Assembly (NCBI GenBank): GCA_000830255.1
Contig: JQIT01000006.1
Coordinates: 1-64,000, forward strand
DNA: 64,000 nt
Direction of reading: 5' to 3'
Origin: Sulfuricurvum sp. PC08-66
GTDB taxonomy: Bacteria; Campylobacterota; Campylobacteria; Campylobacterales; Sulfurimonadaceae
Shown: positions 52,967-60,835 of the stretch, piece after piece
Numbering within the stretch: position 1 is the stretch's first letter
Layout of the letters: each line of letters starts with the position of its first letter
Made by a program: the position numbers and the translations under genes
The notes under the pieces: model-generated
Seen by the model: only the letters and a program-made list of their open reading frames with translations
What the model was told of the DNA's origin: nothing
The model's database searches: none

Positions 52967-53494
52967 TTACTCCTTGGTGATACGCACTTTGACGCTCGAA
53001 GACAGCAGAGGTTTGAGGATAGCCATGCCAAGCCCCAACACCCACGCGAAAATTTTCCAGCCACCCAACGCCGCTAGCGGTAATTGCACTCCCAATAGCA
53101 AAACCAGTGCCACAAACGACCCAATCCACGCCTGCCATAGCAAAAATTTTCGCCACAACGTCATCACATCCCAAGGATAGAGAGGAATCAGTGCATCTTT
53201 GCGTTGGCAATTCAAATAGAGAAGTCGATATCCAAAAAGCTTTCGATTGAAAAGTCGCCAAAACGCCAAGAGTATCGCCACCGAAAAAGCCAAACTCCAC
53301 GCTACTTTAAACCAAAAAGCGCCAATCTCCCACACTGCTTCGATAGTAGTGCTATCCCATTGAGTGGGCATGTAGAACACCACAGTTACACCTGTGACAA
53401 TCAGACTCAAAAAAAGCCCAAAGACAAAAGCATACAAAAGCAGTGCCGCCGCCCAATAGAGGCGTAATTGCCACCAAAATTTTCTATTGGTCAT
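52967..53494 (-). CDS. Membrane protein, unknown (four helices)
   Basis: 175 aa with about four membrane helices (AALLLYAFVFGLFLSLIVTG, FKVAWSLAFSVAILLAFW, FLLWQAWIGSFVALVLLLGV, IFAWVLGLGMAILKPLL). No family recognised. Its start overlaps the 53484 gene end by 11 bases and its end lies 4 bases before the pseudo-receiver gene. Confidence 0.65.
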   Translation of the reverse strand: MTNRKFWWQLRLYWAAALLLYAFVFGLFLSLIVTGVTVVFYMPTQWDSTTIEAVWEIGAFWFKVAWSLAFSVAILLAFWRLFNRKLFGYRLLYLNCQRKDALIPLYPWDVMTLWRKFLLWQAWIGSFVALVLLLGVQLPLAALGGWKIFAWVLGLGMAILKPLLSSSVKVRITKE

Positions 53495-53918
53495 GCGTAT
53501 CGAGGTAGCGTTCTACCGTTTCGTCATATTTTTGCAATGCCAAAAAGCCCTTCTCAAAGCGCCATCGAAGGACAAAAGCAACGATGTGCGCTTTGAGTTC
53601 TACGTCCAAAAGTGCCCCTTTGCCATAGTAACCTAGACTGACATTGTGTTTTTTGGGGGCGCTTTTGGCTTTGGGGAGGATGGCGAGGAGTTGGATATAT
53701 TTGTTTTGCGCTACCTCACCGAAACTGTTCTCATCGAGTGAAATACCCAAAATATTGATGGCGCTATACTCAAAAATCGCCTCAAAATAGGGAACTTTTT
53801 GGTCAAGTCCAAGCGCATAAAACTCCTCTTTGAGGGCACGCATATTAGCTTTGCGTTTGAGTTCAAAACTCGCGTACGTATCAATAAGTGTCGACAACTG
53901 CACATAGAGAGATTGCAC
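53484..53918 (-). CDS. Conserved protein of unknown function
   Basis: 144 aa if translated from the GTG at 53918, which has AAAAGGG ahead and a TATAAT (53949-53954) about 30 bases further up; the longest frame starts at a TTG inside that promoter. Largely helical, basic, without signal or membrane helix. First gene of a unit with a membrane protein, the pseudo-receiver and rsmD. No function proposed. Confidence 0.6.
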   Translation of the reverse strand: MQSLYVQLSTLIDTYASFELKRKANMRALKEEFYALGLDQKVPYFEAIFEYSAINILGISLDENSFGEVAQNKYIQLLAILPKAKSAPKKHNVSLGYYGKGALLDVELKAHIVAFVLRWRFEKGFLALQKYDETVERYLDTHDQ

Positions 53919-53998
53919 TTTTTGTACCCTTTTGACTCTTTGGCGGTAATTATACAAAGAGTTATCCAAATATAGATTTTCATTACCTCATTACACGT

Positions 53999-54004
53999 TA
54001 TAAT
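53999..54004 (+). promoter_or_regulatory. -10 element (TATAAT) for the ThiF-like gene
   Basis: Perfect TATAAT 27 bases before the ATG at 54032, in the short divergent region facing the 53918 gene promoter. Confidence 0.55.
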
Positions 54005-54031
54005 TGCCCCACACCACAAAGAGGGGCTAGA

Positions 54032-54700
54032 ATGCTTAATTTTTTCCACCGTCAGGTGCAATTATGGGGCGAAGAGACGCAGTTTTCACTCCAAGAGAAA
54101 CGCATCATTATCATTGGGTGCGGTGGTTTGGGTAGCTCTTTGGCGTATGCATTGGGCGCTTCAGGCATTGGCACCATTCATCTGGTCGATTTCGACGAGG
54201 TCTCTATCCACAATATCCATCGCCAAATCGCTTTTCGTCTAGACGACCAAGGCAAAAGCAAAGCACAAATCGTCGCTAACACCATCAAAACACGCTCTCC
54301 TTATGTCCAAGTCATTGCACATCAAGAGCGTTTTGATACCTTTGCACTCAAAAATATCGAAGCTGACCTCATCATCGATGCCACGGACAATCTCCCTACC
54401 CGTGCCGCTATCGATGCCTACGCAAAAGCGCACAAAACACCTTGGATTTATGGCTCTGTGGAGGCATTCAATGGTCAAGTTGCCTTTTTTGACCAAGCGA
54501 GCTTCGACCTTTTCAAAATCACCAATCGCACCCCAGCAGGCATCGCAGCGCCTATTGTGATGCATATCGCCTCATTGCAAGCTAATTTGGCACTACGCTA
54601 TTTGGCAGGACTGAGCGTCAAAAAAGATTGGCTTTACTATCTCTACTTCGATGAGGCAGGTGAGCTAATCACCCAAAAATTCGCCCTTCCAGCGGCATAA
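54032..54700 (+). CDS. ThiF/MoeB/HesA-family adenylyltransferase
   Basis: 222 aa, ATG after GAGGGG. The ATP loop IIIIGCGGLGSSLAYALGAS, the Asp of VDFDEVSIHNIHRQ and DATDNLPTRAAIDAYA are the E1-like activating core. The two CxxC pairs that bind zinc in MoeB and many ThiF proteins are absent, and the protein is shorter than MoeB by about 25 residues. It likely adenylates the C-terminus of a ubiquitin-like sulfur carrier such as ThiS or MoaD; which one is not shown by context. pyk follows 20 bases later. Confidence 0.85.
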   Translation: MLNFFHRQVQLWGEETQFSLQEKRIIIIGCGGLGSSLAYALGASGIGTIHLVDFDEVSIHNIHRQIAFRLDDQGKSKAQIVANTIKTRSPYVQVIAHQERFDTFALKNIEADLIIDATDNLPTRAAIDAYAKAHKTPWIYGSVEAFNGQVAFFDQASFDLFKITNRTPAGIAAPIVMHIASLQANLALRYLAGLSVKKDWLYYLYFDEAGELITQKFALPAA

Positions 54701-54719
54701 AACTACCCAAGGAAACAGC

Positions 54720-56174
54720 ATGCTTACCCGTAAAACCAAAATTTTAGCCACCGTAGGTCCTTCGTCTGAGAGCGTTTCTGTTCTTGTATCGATGATTCAA
54801 GCAGGGGTCAATGTCTTTCGGATGAATTTTTCGCACGGCGACCATGCAGAGCACGCCAAACGTCTCGCCAACATCCGCGCCGCTATTGCCCAATCGGGTC
54901 AAACCGTAGGCATCCTCCAAGATATCAGCGGTCCCAAAATTCGCATTGGTAAACTCTCTCACGCGGTGGAACTTATGGCAGGTGAGACGCTACTCTTTTC
55001 CAAAACCTCTACCGAATGTACTACGCTCAAAGGACAACTCACCCTCGGACTCAATCGCCCTGAGGTTTTGGCAAAAGTTGCCGTAGGAGATGCTATCTAT
55101 CTCTATGATGGCAAAATCCGCACACGTGTCACTGCCATCGATGCACACACGGTCACTACCCGTATCGAAAATCGAGGCGTGCTTTCGTCCAACAAAGGGG
55201 TCAATTTCCCCAATACACGTTTGGGTATCGATGTACTCACCGAAAAAGATAAGGCGGATATTTTGTGGGGGATTGCCAACGGTGTCGATTTTATGGCAAT
55301 TTCGTTTGTCCAAACGGCACGCGATATTGAGCAGGTACGAGAGTATGTCAAGAGCAGTGGTGGCGATGTGCACATATACGCCAAAATCGAAAAGTTTGAC
55401 GCGGTCGAGAACATCGATGAGATTATTCTAGTAAGCGACGGCATCATGGTTGCACGTGGGGATTTGGGTATCGAGACCCCCTACTATGGTGTACCACTCA
55501 TCCAAAAAGAGATTATTGCCAAAGCCAATGATATGGCAAAACCTGTCATCACCGCGACACAAATGCTCATCTCAATGACTGAAAATGAGATGGCTACGCG
55601 TGCAGAGATTTCTGATGTCGCCAACGCCGTCCTCGATGGCACTGATGCAGTGATGCTCTCCGAAGAGACGGCTGTAGGACTCAATCCAGCCCACGTCGTA
55701 CACACCATGGCACAAACCATCATGGCAGTGGAGCAAAAATATCCCTACGGCAAACACCAAACCCTCGATCACCATGATGATACCGACATCATCATGCACT
55801 CGATGACTCGCCTCGCCCAAAGCCTAAACGTCGAGGCGGTCTTCGCCCTCACAGGCAGTGGACGCAGTGCCGTAAAAATGTCACGCTACCGTATCAAAAC
55901 ACCTATTATTACCTCCGCGCATGATGAGCGTGTGATGCGTCGATTGACCATGGTGTGGGGACTCTACCCCTTCAAACCCGTCAAAAAAGATATTATGCAT
56001 AATATGTTGGGGGAGATGTTGCGTAATTTTGAGGCGGTGGGTCTGCTCAACCACGCCAAAACCTATATTGCAGTAGCAGGCTACCCTGCTGGCGTACCTG
56101 GCACGACCAATTTCATGCGTATTCTCAAAGCGGATGAAATCAATCACTATATGACAAATACCTATTTGAACTAA
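54720..56174 (+). CDS. pyk: Pyruvate kinase
   Basis: 484 aa. N-terminus TRKTKILATVGPSSESVSVL, then FRMNFSHGDHAEH, ARGDLGIETPYYGVPLIQKE, PVITATQMLISMTEN and the C-terminal PGTTNFMRIL give a complete pyruvate kinase with its active-site residues. Converts phosphoenolpyruvate and ADP to pyruvate and ATP. ATG has AAGGAAA. Presence in a presumed chemolithotroph or anaerobe implies some glycolytic or anaplerotic flow. Confidence 0.97.
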   Translation: MLTRKTKILATVGPSSESVSVLVSMIQAGVNVFRMNFSHGDHAEHAKRLANIRAAIAQSGQTVGILQDISGPKIRIGKLSHAVELMAGETLLFSKTSTECTTLKGQLTLGLNRPEVLAKVAVGDAIYLYDGKIRTRVTAIDAHTVTTRIENRGVLSSNKGVNFPNTRLGIDVLTEKDKADILWGIANGVDFMAISFVQTARDIEQVREYVKSSGGDVHIYAKIEKFDAVENIDEIILVSDGIMVARGDLGIETPYYGVPLIQKEIIAKANDMAKPVITATQMLISMTENEMATRAEISDVANAVLDGTDAVMLSEETAVGLNPAHVVHTMAQTIMAVEQKYPYGKHQTLDHHDDTDIIMHSMTRLAQSLNVEAVFALTGSGRSAVKMSRYRIKTPIITSAHDERVMRRLTMVWGLYPFKPVKKDIMHNMLGEMLRNFEAVGLLNHAKTYIAVAGYPAGVPGTTNFMRILKADEINHYMTNTYLN

Positions 56175-56179
56175 TACGC

Positions 56180-56341
56180 CAACGGGCAAAGCCCGTATGG
56201 CTACGATGACTCTGCGTCCCACTCAGCGTGGAGCTCACGGCGCTAGCGCCTTTTACCTTTTGGTACATCCAACGGGCAAAGCCCGTATGGCTACGATGAC
56301 TCTGCGTCCCACGCAAGCGTCTAGCTCACGGCGCTAGCGCC
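56180..56341. repeat. Tandem pair of 71-72-bp palindromic units (90-bp period) after pyk
   Basis: Two nearly identical units (56180-56250 and 56270-56341) lie between pyk and mrp. Each begins with the perfect hairpin ACGGGC-AAA-GCCCGT and ends with the 12-bp palindrome GGCGCTAGCGCC; they differ mainly in a short central stretch (CTCAGCGTGG against GCAAGCGTCT). The layout is REP/REPIN-like. It may also end both convergent transcripts, although no T-run follows the hairpins. Confidence 0.85.
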
Positions 56342-56367
56342 TAGAATAGCAAAATCGCCATCGCGGC

Positions 56368-57552
56368 TTAGTGACATCCACATCCAGAGTGTCCGCCACC
56401 GCCTGTACCACAGCTACCACCTGAGGCAGGAGCGGCTTTGGGTGCGGCTGTACTGCACGCAGATACACCAGGAGGTGTGGTGGGTTGGACAGCGGCATTA
56501 CTTACGCCACCCTCTTTGTTGATCTTTTCGATAGTGGCCCATAGTGACTCTGCCGCTTTCATATAGCGTTTTGCCACTTCACTGTTGGGTGTGCTGTAGG
56601 TGATTGGTGCACCTGTATCGCCACCTGTACGCACCGCTGGCTCAATAGGTAACTCTGCCATGATGATGGTTTTGTACTCATCTGCCATAGGTTGCGTCGT
56701 GCCTTTGCCAAAAATGTCATACTCTTTGCCCGATTCAGGGCAGATAAATCCACTCATATTCTCGATAATCCCTGCAATAGGAATATGCAATTTTTGGAAC
56801 ATATCGAGACTGCGGCGGCTATCATCGAGAGAGACCATTTGCGGGGTCGTCACTGTCACACCACACGTCACAGGTACCGATTGCGCCAAGGTCAATTGTG
56901 CATCCCCTGTGCCTGGAGGCATATCGATGACCAAACAATCCAAATCTGACCACAAAATATCGCGCAAAAATTGCTCGATAGCCTTCATGATCATCGAGCC
57001 GCGCCAAATGAGCGATTGTCCTGGCTCCATGAGTGAACCCATCGACATTACCTCAATACCGTAGGCTTTGAGAGGCATCACTTTGTTGCCTACCACTTCA
57101 GGTTTTTGGTCGTTAAGACCCATCATACGTGGAATATTGGGTCCATAAATATCAGCATCCAACAGTCCCACTTTTTTGCCCTGCATCGCAAGTGCGATTG
57201 CCAAGTTCACTGACGTTGTTGATTTGCCTACGCCCCCTTTGCCAGAGCTGACCATCACAAAATTTTTGACTTGAGGCGCGATGTTTTTGCCACGAGACGA
57301 GGTCTCACGAGGCATTTGAGGGGTGTTGATAGTGATGACAACATCCTCAGCACCCGCACGCAAAAGTGCCGCAACCGCCTCATCCTCAATTTGCTTTGCC
57401 ACTTCAGGCGCACTAGAGGTGATATCGACAGTCGCTTTTACGGTGTCGCCCTCCACACTAATATCTTTGACAAAACCAAAGGTCACAATATCCTTGGTAA
57501 ACCCTGGATAGGTGACACTACTTAATGCTTTTTTGACATCTTCTTGGGTCAT
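56368..57552 (-). CDS. mrp: Mrp/ApbC-type Fe-S carrier ATPase with an altered cysteine motif
   Basis: 394 aa from the ATG at 57552 (AAGG and GAG ahead). An N-terminal DUF59/MIP18-like domain (TQEDVKKALSSVTYPGF) is followed by a deviant Walker A (VSSGKGGVGKSTTSVNLA) and the Mrp core with DADIYGPNIPRMMG. The CxxC that holds a bridging cluster in most Mrp/ApbC proteins reads CPES here (Cys271 only). A Cys/Gly-rich tail with Cys366, 381, 391 and 393 and two His may take its place. Role: transfer of Fe-S clusters to apo-proteins. Convergent with pyk. Confidence 0.92.
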   Translation of the reverse strand: MTQEDVKKALSSVTYPGFTKDIVTFGFVKDISVEGDTVKATVDITSSAPEVAKQIEDEAVAALLRAGAEDVVITINTPQMPRETSSRGKNIAPQVKNFVMVSSGKGGVGKSTTSVNLAIALAMQGKKVGLLDADIYGPNIPRMMGLNDQKPEVVGNKVMPLKAYGIEVMSMGSLMEPGQSLIWRGSMIMKAIEQFLRDILWSDLDCLVIDMPPGTGDAQLTLAQSVPVTCGVTVTTPQMVSLDDSRRSLDMFQKLHIPIAGIIENMSGFICPESGKEYDIFGKGTTQPMADEYKTIIMAELPIEPAVRTGGDTGAPITYSTPNSEVAKRYMKAAESLWATIEKINKEGGVSNAAVQPTTPPGVSACSTAAPKAAPASGGSCGTGGGGHSGCGCH

Positions 57553-57686
57553 ATTTCTCACCTTATTTTAAAAGTATTTGAACTATACGTCATGACAACT
57601 ATAATTTTTATGACGTTATTTTATAGATAAGATGATTTAATTAAGATTAAGAATTAGGACAAAATTTGTCTGAATTTAAAAACGCT

Positions 57687-58964
57687 CTACAGCCTATCGT
57701 AAAGCTCATCTCGTAGGCGCGCGTTGGCATTGGAGGCGAAATAGTAGATGATGTATGCCATGCTCAAAAATGCTACCAAAAGCACCACAACCCACATACG
57801 AAATGCACGCTCGACTTGGGCGATTTTGGCATCGGCTTGGGCTTGTATTTGCGCAATGGCTCGGCGATTTTTTTCGATACTCTCTACGACACGCTCTTCG
57901 TTGAGTGAGGCTTGAATCACCATCGGTGTTGCGGCAACGGGCTCCAGCGAAACATTGGCTTCGTTGCGTGCCATTTTTTGGAGTTGCGTGATACGCTCAT
58001 TGTAGAGGGCAAAATTAGCATTGACCTCTTTTGCCCATTGCGACATCTGTCCATCGATACGTTTTGAGAGCTGCGCAACCGCCTTCTCGGTATAAGCTTG
58101 ACTCGCTTTGAGCTCATCGAGAAGCTTGCTAGGAATGGCTTGGTCTTCCATCGAAGCTTTGAGCTCTTTTTTGAGTGCAGTGCCCGATTTTTTGAGCTCT
58201 TCGCGAAGTGCTTCGATTTGTTGATAGAGGGTCTTTTGGAGTGATGCGATGCGTTCCTTCTCCTCTTTTGCCAAGGACTCTAATCGCTCGATATCTTTTT
58301 TGTCAATTTGGGTGAGTTTGGCGATGTCGCTTTTGTCCAGCAGTGAGAGCCGTTTTTGACGCTCCTCTTCGAGAGAGAGGCTCAGTGCCGCAATTGTTTT
58401 GTTCACATCGGCGAAAGTTTTGCCAATCCAACTGTCATCGTAAGGGTTGGTGATGATGGTAGGCTCTTGCTTGACCACCACAGGTGTAGGTGTCGCTGTG
58501 CTCTCTTTGGTACGTGAGACAAACGCCTTTTTGGTCACGGTCACACTGTCACCGCGTGCGCTCTCCAAATCCCCTTTTTCCATAGCGATGCGTTTGACTT
58601 GGGCAATATCATCGGCAGTCGCTTGGGTATCGATGGCTACTGCGACAGTGATGCGATTAATCGTCGATTGGTTGATGTAGTAGCTGTTGGTTTTGGCATC
58701 GAAGGCAATATTTTCGAGTTTGAGGTCATAGAGTCCAGGCAGATAGGTAGGCTGCTGTACCGTCGAAAGCTCTTGCTGTTCGACGCGCTTGGTGGTAGTA
58801 GCGATAGTGACACTCGTAGCAGTAGGCAGTGCGATGAAGCGGTTGAGCTCATTTTGGATACGCTCCTCGATGGTGTGCTCTAGGCTCTTGATTTTTGCCA
58901 TATTATCGACCTCATTGCCCCACAGCGCTACGATGAGAACGACCCATGCCCAAAAACTACGCAC
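57687..58964 (-). CDS. Coiled-coil membrane protein of a three-gene envelope unit
   Basis: 425 aa from a GTG at 58964 that shares a base with the upstream stop. An N-terminal signal sequence (SFWAWVVLIVALWG) is followed by about 130 residues of beta-type sequence, then long heptad-repeat helices from about 180 to 385 (for example EEERQKRLSLLDKSDIAKLT) and one membrane helix near residues 392-412 (MWVVVLLVAFLSMAYIIYYF) with a short tail. It could span the periplasm from the inner membrane. Family not recognised. Confidence 0.62.
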   Translation of the reverse strand: MRSFWAWVVLIVALWGNEVDNMAKIKSLEHTIEERIQNELNRFIALPTATSVTIATTTKRVEQQELSTVQQPTYLPGLYDLKLENIAFDAKTNSYYINQSTINRITVAVAIDTQATADDIAQVKRIAMEKGDLESARGDSVTVTKKAFVSRTKESTATPTPVVVKQEPTIITNPYDDSWIGKTFADVNKTIAALSLSLEEERQKRLSLLDKSDIAKLTQIDKKDIERLESLAKEEKERIASLQKTLYQQIEALREELKKSGTALKKELKASMEDQAIPSKLLDELKASQAYTEKAVAQLSKRIDGQMSQWAKEVNANFALYNERITQLQKMARNEANVSLEPVAATPMVIQASLNEERVVESIEKNRRAIAQIQAQADAKIAQVERAFRMWVVVLLVAFLSMAYIIYYFASNANARLRDELYDRL

Positions 58965-59599
58965 TATTTACTCCCTTTTTCAAGCTCTCTCAGCGATGCA
59001 CGCACATCATCTGCGTAGGGGTCGAGGATAAGCACCTCTTCCCACATGCGGCGTGCCCCTACTTTGTCGTTCATTTTATAGAGAATCGAGCCTTTGAGTT
59101 TCATCCCTTGGACAGCTTTGGGCGAAAGTGCAAGAGCATTGTTAATCGTATCGAGAGCTTCGGTGAATTTTTTGGCGTAGACCAATTGTTGCGATTTTTC
59201 ATAAAGCCCCAAAAATTGGTGCAACGCCTCTTCGTTGGCTTTGGCTTGCGCTTTTGCCTTGGTCGATTCGATAGAGTCGATGAATTTGGTCTCAAGCAAC
59301 TCCACCTTCTCCTCCAACACTTCGCTGTCATCGAACTCATAGTCGATTTTGACATCGTCGTTGTAGAGGTCTATCCAAAACTCGATGGTCGTACCGTTGC
59401 CCTTGCGCACGATATGCACCATATTTTGGGCATTGTCTGCGTGGACACTTTGCGATTTATAGGCAGAGAGTGCATTTTGCGCGTGGGGTGAGAGCGGTTT
59501 GTCGGTGCCATTATGGTCACTTTGTCGTGCCGCTTTTTCTTCCAAATAGGCGCACCCTTGCATCGACAAAAGCGCCATTAGGATGAGGAGATGTCTCAT
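58964..59599 (-). CDS. Lipoprotein with a TPR-like C-terminus
   Basis: 211 aa. Lipobox SMQGC. Residues about 50-100 are beta-rich (GTTIEFWIDLYNDDVKIDYE); the second half holds two TPR-like units (LHQFLGLYEKSQQLVYAKKF, TINNALALSPKAVQGMKLKG). ATG overlaps the 59596 stop (ATGA) after a GAGGGG site. Middle gene of the three-gene unit; probably a periplasmic adaptor. Confidence 0.65.
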   Translation of the reverse strand: MRHLLILMALLSMQGCAYLEEKAARQSDHNGTDKPLSPHAQNALSAYKSQSVHADNAQNMVHIVRKGNGTTIEFWIDLYNDDVKIDYEFDDSEVLEEKVELLETKFIDSIESTKAKAQAKANEEALHQFLGLYEKSQQLVYAKKFTEALDTINNALALSPKAVQGMKLKGSILYKMNDKVGARRMWEEVLILDPYADDVRASLRELEKGSK

Positions 59600-60774
59600 T
59601 TTTTCCCCTCCTCTTCGAGATTGAATTTGTAGTTGACGTTGAAGAACATATTAAAGAGTCCCAACCCCACGGTGGTGCTTGTATACGTCGCACTCGTGTT
59701 GTATTTAAGGGTGCCTTGCAAATAGCCAATGATTCCCATATTGACCTCGATGAGCGGTGAGATACCCAAGTTGGCGTAGAGGGAGTAGTTCCCCCCTGCA
59801 TTTTGACTATCGGCAAACGCCTCCGTACGCCCAAAGGTCGCCCCGACCATGAGGGCTTGCGCGTTACGCCGTTGCAAAATCTCCCCTGTAGAGCTGTCAT
59901 AAAGCGGTGGAATAAACTCATTGATTTGGTAGCGCACATCGACATAGAGATTCAAAAGCGAAAATGCCAATGAGGGCGCACCGCTGGTGATGTAGGTGAT
60001 ACCTGCACCCAAGCGCAGTTTGGGTGAGACGGTCGATTGGGTCGAGTAGAGTGCACTGTAGCCAAGCATCCAGTTGGCAGTCAGCGTATCGGCAGCGGCA
60101 ACCCCTGTGCGCTCATAGGGCACAAACCCAAAATAGGTGCCCAACCCCACAGCGATATAGGAGTCGTTGGGGATAGAGTATTTGATGATTTCCGCTTGCA
60201 AAAGTTTGTCGTTTTTGATGAACTCTTTGTCGACTTTGTAGTGCCATACTATCGCTTTGGATTCGGTGTTGATGATGCGTGCGATGAAGTTCATTTGGTT
60301 GTTGTACTCGAACAAATTCCACAAGAAAATCGTATTGGCTTCCGATTTGAGTGCGATTTTTTCGATGTCATTTTCGCTGGTGCGGGCAATGTTGAGGCTA
60401 CTTGGAGAGCCTTTGATGGTGACACGAGGCACATGTGCGATGAAATTGATTTTGATATTTTCGATTTTGTTGAGCTCACCGATGATAGATTCGGTGACCA
60501 TATTGTAAAAAGGCTCACTGTAGGAACGGCTACTGCCTTGAATAACCACCGTCGATTTGATTTTGCGGGTGTCAAATTTGCGCAAATCGGCAAGCGCCTT
60601 TTTGATAAGCTCTTCGGCCTGCTCCATCGTGGTATCGCGGCTCTCTACTGATACGAGATGCGGTGATGCGCTCTCTTGCGATGCGCCAATAGGCTCTGCA
60701 GGTGCCGTAGGTGCCGCATCTGCCGCAAAAAGCGTCATAGCACTCAGACCAACCGCCCAAAATAATCTTTTCAC
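59596..60774 (-). CDS. CsgG/FlgO-like domain fused to barrel-like region
   Basis: 392 aa from a GTG with AAGGA ahead. After a signal peptide ending FAADA, residues about 45-170 (EELIKKALADLRKFDTRKIK, ESIIGELNKIENIKINFIAH, EANTIFLWNLFEYNNQMNFI) resemble the nucleotide-binding-like fold of CsgG, FlgO and TolB N-domains. Residues about 185-392 alternate in the way of an outer-membrane barrel and include VGLGTYFGFVPYERTG and GLGLFNMFFNVNYKFNLEEE. First gene of a unit with a TPR lipoprotein and a coiled-coil membrane protein. Function not recognised. Confidence 0.62.
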   Translation of the reverse strand: MKRLFWAVGLSAMTLFAADAAPTAPAEPIGASQESASPHLVSVESRDTTMEQAEELIKKALADLRKFDTRKIKSTVVIQGSSRSYSEPFYNMVTESIIGELNKIENIKINFIAHVPRVTIKGSPSSLNIARTSENDIEKIALKSEANTIFLWNLFEYNNQMNFIARIINTESKAIVWHYKVDKEFIKNDKLLQAEIIKYSIPNDSYIAVGLGTYFGFVPYERTGVAAADTLTANWMLGYSALYSTQSTVSPKLRLGAGITYITSGAPSLAFSLLNLYVDVRYQINEFIPPLYDSSTGEILQRRNAQALMVGATFGRTEAFADSQNAGGNYSLYANLGISPLIEVNMGIIGYLQGTLKYNTSATYTSTTVGLGLFNMFFNVNYKFNLEEEGKK

Positions 60775-60835
60775 GAAACATCCTTAGTATACGATTCGAG
60801 AGCACATATCGACAGATACTCTCTTTTATTAAACC

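Noticed and set aside
55881-56222. Open frame antisense to pyk reaching into the palindromic repeat
   Set aside because: It is a by-product of the pyk coding pattern and the repeat; no ribosome site and no family features.
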